Under the pieces are notes generated by a model. The model did not search any database. It was not told the origin of the DNA and saw only the letters and a list, made by a program, of their open reading frames with translations. 42,911 nucleotides of DNA from Syntrophomonas sp. UBA1376 (lineage in GTDB: Bacteria > Bacillota > Syntrophomonadia > Syntrophomonadales > Syntrophomonadaceae). Where the stretch lies: NCBI GenBank assembly GCA_002305535.1, contig DBRE01000045.1, positions 1 through 42,911 on the forward strand, read 5' to 3'. Below are positions 25,615 to 33,554 of this stretch, one piece after another. Position 1 is the first letter of the stretch, and each line of letters begins with the position of its first letter. A program made the translations under genes and the position numbers.

Positions 25615-26766
25615 TTACTGTCCCTGCTGTCCTCGCAACAACAGATCCAGTGCTTCGCTGGCTAGCAATCCTTGTTCACTGCTACTTTGCAGAAAATAGA
25701 TGGTATTCTCGATTCTCTCTTGACTAGCCTTGATTTCATGCCAATGTTTTTCCTCTTCGTAGAGATTCATGCATTCCTGCAGGTCACTGGCACGGCCGGT
25801 TTCCAAGAAATAACGAAACATTTCCAAGGTCATTACATCTTGGTAATCAGAATGAACAGCTGATTTCTCCAATACCTTGTTGTACAGGTCTAGAACAGAA
25901 AGGGCTTTTCTCATTTTGGCTTCAGCTTCATCGATATCATTGTAACAGCGATCATACAAGGCCTGATGGCAGGCACTCCAGTTTTCCAGCAAGCGTTTGT
26001 AGCGTTCACAAGCTTTCTCATACTCACGATAGCGGATAAAGTACACTTTAACATCATAGTTATAGCGATTGCCTTCCTGCTCTTGTTTTTTCCTTAGGGA
26101 ACGAGCCCGGGAAAAAGGTATCAGATTATCCAGACGCCGTTCCTCGGAGTCCTTGACCGGTTTATCCGGGACCTCATCAGGCTCGCTGGGGGCTAGGTTT
26201 TCCTGTTCTACTATGGCATAGCGCTGCTCTAAAAGCTTGCGCAAATAGTTGGTGTGCCGGTTGATCTGCTCAATTTCCTGAAGAGCCAGGATGGACATAT
26301 CCAATTCGCGGATCAACTCCTGGGTAGACTTTTTACCTTTGCGGGTTTTGCTGTACTGCTGCAGTTCCCTGTTTAGTATTACAGGTCGGCTTAGATTCTC
26401 GAGCAGTTCCAGGTCAAAGGCAGTCAAAACATTTTGGGGGTCAGCCGGTTCCTTGCAGAAATAGAAACGGGTATTGGTTTCCGGGTAGTAATACGGCCCA
26501 ATGGTTTTCAGATAGGGATTATTAACAAATGACTGCAGATCTGATTCCGCTTCCAACTGGTCATCAATCAAATTGAGCCATACCCGTGCCATATCTGACA
26601 GAGCCGAATCATCCAGAGAGACTTGTTGGAGAGTAAAGTAAACATCGTTAGTGATGCGCACTGCTCTCTGGTAGTAATAAAACAAAACTTGACGGGGCAG
26701 AGCATTCAGCAGCACTGATGAATCAAGATGATCTGGATTCTCCTTGTTTAAGAAGGGGTAAAACAT
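25615..26766 (-). CDS. Helical protein of unknown function
   Basis: A 383-residue, soluble, strongly helical protein I do not recognise. AAAGGAGG precedes the ATG at 26766. It is charged and rich in Glu, Gln, Arg and Tyr. Residues 125-200 and 235-320 look like long helices or coiled coils, separated by a Pro/Glu-rich linker (about 190-215). No membrane span, cysteine cluster or catalytic motif is visible. It is convergent with the rhomboid gene and divergent from the small CMD-like gene. Confidence 0.7.
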   Translation of the reverse strand: MFYPFLNKENPDHLDSSVLLNALPRQVLFYYYQRAVRITNDVYFTLQQVSLDDSALSDMARVWLNLIDDQLEAESDLQSFVNNPYLKTIGPYYYPETNTRFYFCKEPADPQNVLTAFDLELLENLSRPVILNRELQQYSKTRKGKKSTQELIRELDMSILALQEIEQINRHTNYLRKLLEQRYAIVEQENLAPSEPDEVPDKPVKDSEERRLDNLIPFSRARSLRKKQEQEGNRYNYDVKVYFIRYREYEKACERYKRLLENWSACHQALYDRCYNDIDEAEAKMRKALSVLDLYNKVLEKSAVHSDYQDVMTLEMFRYFLETGRASDLQECMNLYEEEKHWHEIKASQERIENTIYFLQSSSEQGLLASEALDLLLRGQQGQ

Positions 26767-26904
26767 TGAAATCCTCCTTTAAAAGACTACAGGTTAGTAT
26801 CAATTGTTTCTATAAAATACCAATAATTCCTGCCAATGGGAAAAATAAATTTCACTAGTAGCCTTATCAAGGGGAGCGAACTTTATTTTGCAACGATAAT
26901 TGCC

Positions 26905-26910
26905 TATAAT
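26905..26910 (+). promoter_or_regulatory. -10 box before the CMD-like gene
   Basis: A perfect TATAAT lies 24 bases before the ATG at 26935. The -35 position holds only TTTATT at 26882-26887 (17-base spacing). Confidence 0.5.
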
Positions 26911-26934
26911 AGCTTAGTGAAAGGAGGAGACAAC

Positions 26935-27237
26935 ATGGCCAATCTACCCTGGTTTGCAGAGAAGATGTCTGCGTATGATCCTGCCTATCATAAGATGCTG
27001 GAACAGATGGCAACTATCGCCTTATCCCCATCTGCTCTGGATAAAAAGACCATGTTATTGATCTTGGTAGCTCTGGATGCCCTCAAAGGTGCTGGGCAAG
27101 GAGTCAAAGTACTGGCCAATCAAGCTCGGCAAGCGGGCGCCAGCGAAGATGAAATCAAGGAAGCATTGAGACTGGCTTATTATGTCAGCGGAATGGACAC
27201 TGTCAAAGCCTCCCTGCAAGCTTTTACGGAAGCATAA
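26935..27237 (+). CDS. Carboxymuconolactone decarboxylase-like protein without cysteines
   Basis: A 100-residue helical protein of the carboxymuconolactone decarboxylase (CMD/AhpD-like) fold. ATG 26935 follows AAAGGAGGAG; a longer in-frame start at 26836 is upstream of the -10 box. The ending is typical (ARQAGASEDEIKEALRLAYYVSG, where family members have GAT/S-x-EEI...YVGG). The usual EHCxxCH peroxidase site is replaced by LDALKGAGQGVKVLANQA, so the thiol-peroxidase chemistry of AhpD is not expected. It may be a structural or non-redox member. Confidence 0.7.
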   Translation: MANLPWFAEKMSAYDPAYHKMLEQMATIALSPSALDKKTMLLILVALDALKGAGQGVKVLANQARQAGASEDEIKEALRLAYYVSGMDTVKASLQAFTEA

Positions 27238-27287
27238 GTGATGAGATAAATGAGGAACTTGCATAATTCCATAAATCCTACCATACA

Positions 27288-27352
27288 GTCACTCTGAGCG
27301 CTAGCGAAGAGTCTTGTAATGCCTTAGATCCTTCGCTTTGCTTCAGGATGAC
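27288..27352. repeat. Dispersed palindromic repeat (GTCACTCTGAGCG type)
   Basis: Left arm 27288-27314 and right arm 27326-27352 are imperfect inverted copies of a GTCATyCTGAGCG...GCGAAGrATCT unit, with an 11-base centre. This general form is common between genes in Firmicutes. A half copy lies at 40863-40893. Confidence 0.6.
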
Positions 27353-27430
27353 AAATGTGAAGTTGGCAAGCTTACTTGTCAAAAGAACTAATTATGCAAA
27401 CGCAAAATATAAGTTGTTAGGAGTTAAGGT

Positions 27431-28138
27431 ATGTTTAAAGCGGTTTTGTTTGACCTAGATGGTACCTTGTTGGATATAGATATGGAGTACTTTATCCCTC
27501 AATATTTTCGCAAGATGGTAATTATGGCGCGAGATGCCGGGTATTCCATAGCTGATCAATTGGTGGAAAAGGTTTGGCAGGCCACTGATGTTATGATTGC
27601 CAATCGTGATGCCCGTTTGCTCAATGAAGAGGTATTTGCCGAGCATTTTTACCGTAACTGGCCCATTCCCCGTGAGGAATTCGAACCCTTTTTTGAACGT
27701 TTTTATGCAGAAGGATTTCCCCAACTACAAATACATAGTCGCCCCTTTGCAGGTATTCCCGAAATGATGCAGCAGGTTTTTGACCGGGGCTTGAAAGTGG
27801 TAGTAGCTACTAATGCGGTGTTTCCGATGATAGCTCTACAGCAGCGGCTTGATTGGGCAGGTGTAGGTCATTTTGATTATGAATTGATCACCTCCTACGA
27901 AGTAATGCATTTTTGTAAACCCCATCCGGAGTATTACCAGGAAATAGCCGCCACCATAGGAGTGAAACCTGAGGAATGTCTTATGGTGGGCAATGATATC
28001 GGTGAAGATCTTCCGGCGGGAACCATAGGTATGAAGACCTTTCTAGTTGAAAATATGTTAATAGACAAAGGCCAGGATCTCACTCCCGACTGGCGAGGAT
28101 GTTTGCCTGACCTTTATGAATTCATCGGCCGGTTATAG
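27431..28138 (+). CDS. HAD-superfamily hydrolase
   Basis: A 235-residue HAD phosphatase-type protein. Motif I is FDLDGTLLD (Asp8 the nucleophile, Asp10 the general acid), motif II is VVVATNA, motif III is the Lys of CKPHPEYY, and motif IV is MVGNDIGEDL with two metal-binding Asp. The insert after motif I is helical (cap type C1), as in phosphoglycolate-phosphatase-like enzymes. AGGAG precedes the ATG. The substrate cannot be deduced. It is a single gene between the repeat and a spore-protein gene. Confidence 0.85.
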   Translation: MFKAVLFDLDGTLLDIDMEYFIPQYFRKMVIMARDAGYSIADQLVEKVWQATDVMIANRDARLLNEEVFAEHFYRNWPIPREEFEPFFERFYAEGFPQLQIHSRPFAGIPEMMQQVFDRGLKVVVATNAVFPMIALQQRLDWAGVGHFDYELITSYEVMHFCKPHPEYYQEIAATIGVKPEECLMVGNDIGEDLPAGTIGMKTFLVENMLIDKGQDLTPDWRGCLPDLYEFIGRL

Positions 28139-28226
28139 TTTTTGTCCATCCGTTATTTGCCGGACATAATCTACCCCTTGCCCGGGTAATCTTTTAACAA
28201 AACTGACCCTGGGCGGAGGTGGTAAG

Positions 28227-28427
28227 ATGTCGCAGCAGAAGACCCGGGAAAAGAAAAAGAAACCCCTGACTGAGTACGATCTCCTGAAAATGGAAATTGC
28301 CAAAGAGTTGGGACTGTGGGAGCAAATCGAAAAAGAAGGCTGGGAATCGCTAAGTAACGCAGCCTGTGGCCGGGTAGGTGGGATCATGAGCAAGCGTATG
28401 CGAGAAAAGCGGCAGCAATTAAAGTAA
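28227..28427 (+). CDS. Small acid-soluble spore protein, alpha/beta type
   Basis: A 66-residue DNA-coating spore protein. The family core is visible: a KMEIAKELGL segment at about 21-30 (close to the GPR protease cleavage consensus EI/FA-x-ELG) and GRVGGIMSKRM near the end (usual GxxGGxMVKxM). The N-terminus is unusually Lys-rich (TREKKKKPLTEYDLL). GGAGGTGG precedes the ATG. Alpha/beta SASPs bind and protect DNA in endospores, so the host belongs to a spore-forming lineage. Expression would be expected late in the forespore; no sigma-G promoter was positively identified. Confidence 0.85.
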   Translation: MSQQKTREKKKKPLTEYDLLKMEIAKELGLWEQIEKEGWESLSNAACGRVGGIMSKRMREKRQQLK

Positions 28428-28577
28428 ATAGCTGGAGCTTTCGGTATGGATTTCCTAATATATGTCTTGCTTATTTAGGGGCTCAATAATATCATTCATT
28501 CTATGGGCCAAGTCTCAGCAAGAAAAGGCAAGTGGGGAGAAACAATGCAGCACTTATAAAAGGGGAGGGTTTAAACA

Positions 28578-28826
28578 ATCAAAAAGTTTTTGTATTTTGA
28601 TGAGATGTTAACTCCGAAAATAATCCAGATAGTGTTCTGGTTAACGTCAGTAATTTTCATCGTTGCCGGTCTGGTAATTATGGCAAGGAGTTATGATGTT
28701 GGGTTCTTAATTGGGCTAGCAATGGTGGTTCTTGGCCCGTTCCTGATCAGAGTTTGGTGTGAGTTGATGATAGTCATATTTAAGATACATGAATCCTTGC
28801 AATTTATTAAAAAACGGTTAACGTAG
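28578..28826 (+). CDS. DUF4282 family small membrane protein, AUC start likely
   Basis: An 82-residue protein with two membrane spans (about 14-34 and 40-60), opening as M-KKFLYFDEMLTPKIIQIVFW, then VLGPFLIRVWCELMIVIFKIHESL, the pattern of DUF4282. The start is odd. GGAGG at 28564-28568 is nine bases before ATC 28578, in frame with the family-like start KKFLYFDEMLTP. The only standard in-frame alternative nearby is TTG 28590, 21 bases from that site. TAA lies at 28572. Possible explanations are a rare AUC start, a point change of ATG, or an internal TTG start giving 78 residues. The function of DUF4282 is unknown. Confidence 0.7.
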   Translation: MKKFLYFDEMLTPKIIQIVFWLTSVIFIVAGLVIMARSYDVGFLIGLAMVVLGPFLIRVWCELMIVIFKIHESLQFIKKRLT

Positions 28827-29094
28827 GAGGTTATTAAAACCTTAAACCAGTTAAGTGTTTTCCTTATCCTGCCTTTTATCGTAGTCGATGCCCAACTAAT
28901 GTACAGCGATGGATAGTGCCTTTCGAAGGTGTCATTATTGGGATGAATGTGATCCCTCACCTGATAATTGACCATTTTATCTAACTTCCGCCTAAATTTC
29001 ATCCCAATACTATCTGAAAACCTATTAGCATTATCGATCCGGTCTCATTATATCAGTTATAATTAAGAGGAATCTGATCTGCGAGAGGAATAAA
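28827..29094. other. Intergenic stretch without visible gene
   Basis: This 268-base stretch between the DUF4282 and YbaK genes is mostly A/T-rich. I saw no convincing open frame with a ribosome-binding site, no terminator and no repeat that matches others here. Confidence 0.4.
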
Positions 29095-29571
29095 ATGCGA
29101 GACATTGACCGTGTACAAGCCTGGTTGCAGCAGCGTAAGCCCCATCTGAAAGTAATTGAATTCCAACAGGATACCAGTACCTCAGCTCTGGCAGCCGCTG
29201 CTTTAGGCATCGAGGTGGGGCAAATTGCCAAGTCTATGCTCTTTAAGGCCAAAACGGGGGAATATCATCTGGTAGTTTCCGCTGGTGATGTGCGTTTAGA
29301 TACCAAAGCGCTGCGTGATCTGGTCGGTTCCCGAGTACGGATGGCCAACTCGGAAGAAGTTCTAGAGATCACCGGTTTCCCAGTGGGGGGAGTATGTCCT
29401 TTCGATTTAAAAGTGGATGTGCCTATTTATCTGGATGAAAGCCTGAAAAGATATGAAGTGGTCTATGCAGCTGCTGGTACATCCAACTCTGCGTTGCCGA
29501 TAACCTATGCTGAACTTATGGAGATCACCGATGGAAAACCCTGCGATGTTTCCATTCTCACCGAACCTTAA
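29095..29571 (+). CDS. YbaK/EbsC family aminoacyl-tRNA deacylase
   Basis: A 158-residue YbaK/ProX-type protein that removes wrongly charged amino acids (usually Cys or Ala from tRNA-Pro). Family features are QIAKSMLFKAKTGEYHLVVSAGDVRLDTKALRDLVGSR with the conserved Lys in KSMLFK (about 45), then FPVGGVCPFDL and VPIYLDESL. AGAGGAAT precedes the ATG. The length is normal. It stands alone, and a long inverted repeat begins on the base after its stop codon. Confidence 0.85.
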   Translation: MRDIDRVQAWLQQRKPHLKVIEFQQDTSTSALAAAALGIEVGQIAKSMLFKAKTGEYHLVVSAGDVRLDTKALRDLVGSRVRMANSEEVLEITGFPVGGVCPFDLKVDVPIYLDESLKRYEVVYAAAGTSNSALPITYAELMEITDGKPCDVSILTEP

Positions 29572-29673
29572 GGATGCAAGAGGGGACGGTTCTTTCTGTC
29601 ATTTTATTATCCATATCCTAGTTAAATTGCAGATCCTGCAAAATGACAGAAAGAACCGTCCCCTCTTGCATCC
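29572..29673. repeat. 34-bp perfect inverted repeat, dispersed element copy 1
   Basis: The left arm 29572-29605 and right arm 29640-29673 are exact inverted copies of 34 bases around a 34-base centre. The arms contain GGGGACGGTTCTTTCTGTC. It starts right after the YbaK stop codon and could also fold into a long terminator-like hairpin. A near-identical copy lies at 40906-41004. Confidence 0.9.
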
Positions 29674-29746
29674 AATCCCCTTTTGCCACGCGAAATTGAA
29701 CGTTCAAGTATACCTCGATAGAATTCACGCCGTAAAAAAAAGTAAT

Positions 29747-29755
29747 TGCTATAAT
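29747..29755 (+). promoter_or_regulatory. Extended -10 promoter of the dnaE operon
   Basis: TG-C-TATAAT (TATAAT 29750-29755) lies 44 bases before the dnaE ATG. No strong -35 hexamer is visible. Confidence 0.55.
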
Positions 29756-29799
29756 AGAATAAGCTAACTGTTGCGCTGAACTTCTTAAGGGAGCAGGAT

Positions 29800-32700
29800 A
29801 TGAGTGAATTTGATTCTTACAGTGGGACATTGAATTTTGTCCACCTACATAATCATACTGAATACAGTCTGTTGGATGGGGCTTGCCGCCTGAAAGACCT
29901 GGTATCTCAAGCCAAGAGTCTGGGGATGCCGGCGGTAGCCATTACTGATCATGGTGTGCTGTATGGAGTGATCGACTTTTACCGAGAAGCCAAGAAGCAA
30001 GGTGTCAAGCCGATCATTGGGTGCGAGGTCTATGTGGCCCCACGCAGCAGGTTGGATCGGGAGGCGCGTATTGATGACAATTTACACCATCTGACTTTGC
30101 TCTGCCAGGATGAAGTGGGCTACCGCAACCTGGTTCAGTTAGTCAGCCGGGCTTTCTTAGAGGGGTTTTACTATAAACCGCGGGTAGATCGAGAATTACT
30201 CAGTTTGTACCATGAAGGGCTGATTGCGCTGTCTGGTTGTGTTGCCGGCGAGATCCCCCGGCTGATTTTGGCCGGTCGAACAGAGGATGCAGAGCAAACG
30301 GCTCTTTATTACCGTGACCTGTTTGGTCCGGACAACTATTACCTGGAGATACAGGATCACGGTATGCCGGAGGAAAAGACGGTTTGTCAGGCTTTGTATG
30401 ACTTGAGTGCAAAAACGGGCATCCCACTGGTAGCCACCAATGATCTCCATTATGTAAAACGGGAAGATGCACCGGTGCATGATGTGCTGTTGTGCATCCA
30501 AACTTCCTCGATAATTAGTGATGAACAGCGTATGCGCTTTCCAGGCAGTGAGTTTTACCTAAAAACTGCCTCAGAAATGGCCGCTTTGTTTCCTGACCAC
30601 CCGGAAGCACTGCAAAACACCCTGAAAATTGCAGAACGCTGTAATGTTGACTTTGAATTTGGCCATTTTCACCTGCCTAATTTTGATTTGCCTCAAGGCT
30701 ATTCGGCCGAATCTTATCTGGATGAACTGGTAAGGGAACGCTTCGTCCAACGCTATCCCCAGGCAGAGAAACATGTACTCGAGCGCTTGGATTATGAACT
30801 AGATACTATAAAAAAGATGGGTTTTGCCGGTTATTTTCTCATAGTGCAGGATCTAGTGAACTGGGCCAAGGCTCATGGCGTGCCGGTAGGACCGGGACGC
30901 GGATCTGCTGCCGGTAGTCTGGTCTCCTACGTGTTGGGGATAACTACCATAGATCCACTGGCTTACAATCTCCTGTTTGAACGTTTTTTGAATCCGGAAC
31001 GCGTCAGTATGCCTGATATCGATATTGATTTTTGCTTTGAAAAGCGTGACCGGGTCATTGAATACATAATAGAAAAGTACGGGGCTGATCGAGTAGCCCA
31101 GATCATAACTTTTGGTACTATGGCCGCCCGGGCAGCCATTCGGGATGTTGGACGGGTCTTGGATATTCCTTATGGAGAAGTGGATCGTATCGCCAAGATG
31201 GTCCCGGCCGAACTGGGAGTGACCATCGACCGGGCTCTGGAAATCTCACCAGAACTGATACAGGCATACGAAAATGACTACAATACCCGCCGCATCATCG
31301 AGTTTGCCAGAGCCATCGAGGGTATGCCGCGCCACGCGTCCATCCATGCAGCAGGGGTAGTTATTGGTGCCCAACCGCTGCAGAAGTTGCTGCCCCTCCA
31401 GAGAACGGCGGATGGCAATGTGATCACCCAGTTTACCAAAGAGACGGTAGAGGATATCGGGCTGCTGAAAATGGACATACTTGGTCTGCGTACTCTGACA
31501 GTCATAAGCCGAGCCGTGGAGATAATTGCCAAAACCCGAGGCATAACCATAAATATTGATCAACTGCCCCTGGACGATGATGCCGTATACCAACTGTTAT
31601 CCGCCGGAAATACTATTGGTGTATTTCAGTTGGAAAGTGACGGTATGCGCCGTATATTGTGTGAGTTGAAACCCCACCGTTTTGAAGACATCATCGCCAT
31701 AAACGCCCTATACCGTCCTGGCCCACTAGGCAGTGGCATGGTGGAAGATTTCATTAACTGTAAGCATGGGCATCAGACCATTGATTACCCCACCCCCCTG
31801 CTGGAACCAATACTTAAGGACACTTACGGAGTGATCCTCTATCAGGAGCAAGTTATGCAGATAGCCAGTAATCTAGCCGAATTCTCCATGGGGGAAGCTG
31901 ATGTTCTCCGCCGTGCTATGGGCAAAAAGAAGCCGGAAGAGCTAGCGGCTCAGCGTAGTAAATTTGTGACCGGGGCAGCTCGTAATAAAATAGATGAGAA
32001 GACTGCAGCTCACCTATTTGATTTGATGGAGAGTTTTGCCGGTTACGGGTTCAATAAGAGCCATGCGGCTGCTTATGCTTTGATTTCATATCAGACGGCC
32101 TATTTGAAGGCCCATTTTCCCATGGAATACATGTGCGCGTTTCTGAGCAGTGTCATTGAACATCAGGATAAAGTAGTTTTCTATATCAAAGAGTGCCAAA
32201 GGCTCGGTATAGCGATCCTGCCCCCCGATATCAATGAGAGTTTTGAGAACTTTACTGTTGCCAAAGAAGGCATTCGCTTTGGACTGGGAGCTATAAAAAA
32301 TGTGGGCCTGGGGGCGGTGCGTACTATTGTCCAAGCTCGCAAGGAAGGGGAATTTACCTCTCTGTTTGACTTTTGCTGCCGGGTAGATACCGGTCAAATC
32401 AATAAACGTATTTTGGAAAACCTGATAGTGGCAGGTTGTTTTGATTCCCTGGGTATAACGCGTAAACAGGCCCTATCGATCATGGAACAATGTGCTGATC
32501 TGGCCGTGCAGATCCACCGTTCCCAGGATAGCCAGCAAGCCTCTTTGTTTGGCGATACTATGAGCCTGGTCGAGGAGCCGGTCGTCCGTGTCAAAGGAGA
32601 AATTCCTCAGCGGGAGCGGTTGGCCCGGGAAAAAGAAGTGCTGGGATTCTATGTATCCGAAAACCCATTGGATCAGTACCGAGAACTCTTGCCTTTCCTT

Positions 32701-33216
32701 ACCACTCATCAAATAGCGGATCTAAGCGCGCGAGACGAGGAAAGCTATGTGCGTTTGGCCGGCTTGATGCTCAATTTGCAGCGCCGGGTGAGCAGGAAGG
32801 GTGAGAGTTATGCGCGTTTCCATCTGGAAGATCCCAGCGGTCGTCTGGAAATGCTGGTTTTCCCATCGGCTTATCGAAACAATTTACAGCAATTACAGGA
32901 AGATCAGCCCGTGGTAGTGGAAGGTTTTTATGATACCCGTGATGAAGAGCCCAAACTGGCTGTGAGGCGGATTTTCCCACTACCCCAAGAATTATCCCAG
33001 CTGCACGTGCGTATTTCTGATGATGAGGAAGAAGGGGATGGTAAGAAAAGACTGCTCCAGACATTAGTGGGTTTCCCTGGAGAAATGGACGTCATCATCT
33101 ATCCTCCCGGGAGAAAACCACTGCTCTTAAGTGAACGCTGGCGTATAAAGCCTGATCTGGCCCTTAAGCAGGAGTTAGTAGAATTATATGGAAGGAACAA
33201 AGTATGGTTTCATTAG
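29800..33216 (+). CDS. dnaE: DNA polymerase III alpha subunit
   Basis: A 1138-residue replicative polymerase subunit, of normal DnaE length. The N-terminal PHP domain starts HNHTEYSLLDGA (about 17-28). The polymerase core has PGRGSAAGSLV (about 364-374) and PDIDIDF (about 405-411, catalytic Asp residues). The C-terminal OB-fold region is visible (YVRLAGLMLNLQRRVSRKG, about 985-1003). GGGAGCAGG precedes the ATG. It extends DNA in the cytoplasm; low-GC Gram-positives usually also carry PolC, which is not in this window. It begins a probable operon with mtrB, pfkA and pyk (gaps 33, 56 and 16 bases). Confidence 0.96.
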   Translation: MSEFDSYSGTLNFVHLHNHTEYSLLDGACRLKDLVSQAKSLGMPAVAITDHGVLYGVIDFYREAKKQGVKPIIGCEVYVAPRSRLDREARIDDNLHHLTLLCQDEVGYRNLVQLVSRAFLEGFYYKPRVDRELLSLYHEGLIALSGCVAGEIPRLILAGRTEDAEQTALYYRDLFGPDNYYLEIQDHGMPEEKTVCQALYDLSAKTGIPLVATNDLHYVKREDAPVHDVLLCIQTSSIISDEQRMRFPGSEFYLKTASEMAALFPDHPEALQNTLKIAERCNVDFEFGHFHLPNFDLPQGYSAESYLDELVRERFVQRYPQAEKHVLERLDYELDTIKKMGFAGYFLIVQDLVNWAKAHGVPVGPGRGSAAGSLVSYVLGITTIDPLAYNLLFERFLNPERVSMPDIDIDFCFEKRDRVIEYIIEKYGADRVAQIITFGTMAARAAIRDVGRVLDIPYGEVDRIAKMVPAELGVTIDRALEISPELIQAYENDYNTRRIIEFARAIEGMPRHASIHAAGVVIGAQPLQKLLPLQRTADGNVITQFTKETVEDIGLLKMDILGLRTLTVISRAVEIIAKTRGITINIDQLPLDDDAVYQLLSAGNTIGVFQLESDGMRRILCELKPHRFEDIIAINALYRPGPLGSGMVEDFINCKHGHQTIDYPTPLLEPILKDTYGVILYQEQVMQIASNLAEFSMGEADVLRRAMGKKKPEELAAQRSKFVTGAARNKIDEKTAAHLFDLMESFAGYGFNKSHAAAYALISYQTAYLKAHFPMEYMCAFLSSVIEHQDKVVFYIKECQRLGIAILPPDINESFENFTVAKEGIRFGLGAIKNVGLGAVRTIVQARKEGEFTSLFDFCCRVDTGQINKRILENLIVAGCFDSLGITRKQALSIMEQCADLAVQIHRSQDSQQASLFGDTMSLVEEPVVRVKGEIPQRERLAREKEVLGFYVSENPLDQYRELLPFLTTHQIADLSARDEESYVRLAGLMLNLQRRVSRKGESYARFHLEDPSGRLEMLVFPSAYRNNLQQLQEDQPVVVEGFYDTRDEEPKLAVRRIFPLPQELSQLHVRISDDEEEGDGKKRLLQTLVGFPGEMDVIIYPPGRKPLLLSERWRIKPDLALKQELVELYGRNKVWFH

Positions 33217-33249
33217 TGTTAATGGGGAAGATTAATTAGGAGGTAGTGC

Positions 33250-33498
33250 ATGAACGACAACTTCATGGGAGAAGACTATATTATTATCAAAGCTCTGGAA
33301 AACGGAGTGAACATAATAGGGCTCACCCGCGGCAAGGACACCAAGTTTCACCACACGGAGAAACTGGATAAGGGAGAAGTCATGGTTCTTCAGTTTACCG
33401 AGCATACTTCAGCCATTAAAATTCGCGGTCATGCTGAGATAATCCATCGTTATGGCTCTGTGACCAGTGAGAACAGCTCTGGGTCACGCAATACATAG
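33250..33498 (+). CDS. mtrB: TRAP, trp RNA-binding attenuation protein
   Basis: An 82-residue homologue of Bacillus TRAP. The core GVNIIGLTRGKDTKFHHTEKLDKGEV...QFTEHTSAIKIRG matches MtrB very closely. The RNA-contacting Lys and Lys/Arg are at Lys38, Lys57 and Arg59, and the tryptophan-binding Thr residues are present. TRAP forms an 11-mer ring that, with tryptophan, binds (G/U)AG repeats and represses trp genes. The last dozen residues are a polar tail. GAGGTAG precedes the ATG. It sits 33 bases after dnaE and 56 before pfkA. No trp gene is in the window, and its RNA target was not found. Confidence 0.93.
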   Translation: MNDNFMGEDYIIIKALENGVNIIGLTRGKDTKFHHTEKLDKGEVMVLQFTEHTSAIKIRGHAEIIHRYGSVTSENSSGSRNT

Positions 33499-33554
33499 CA
33501 CAAAATAGCACCGGAGTACCTTCTGCTGTTGCCGGTGTGAGGAGGTAGCCCTTT

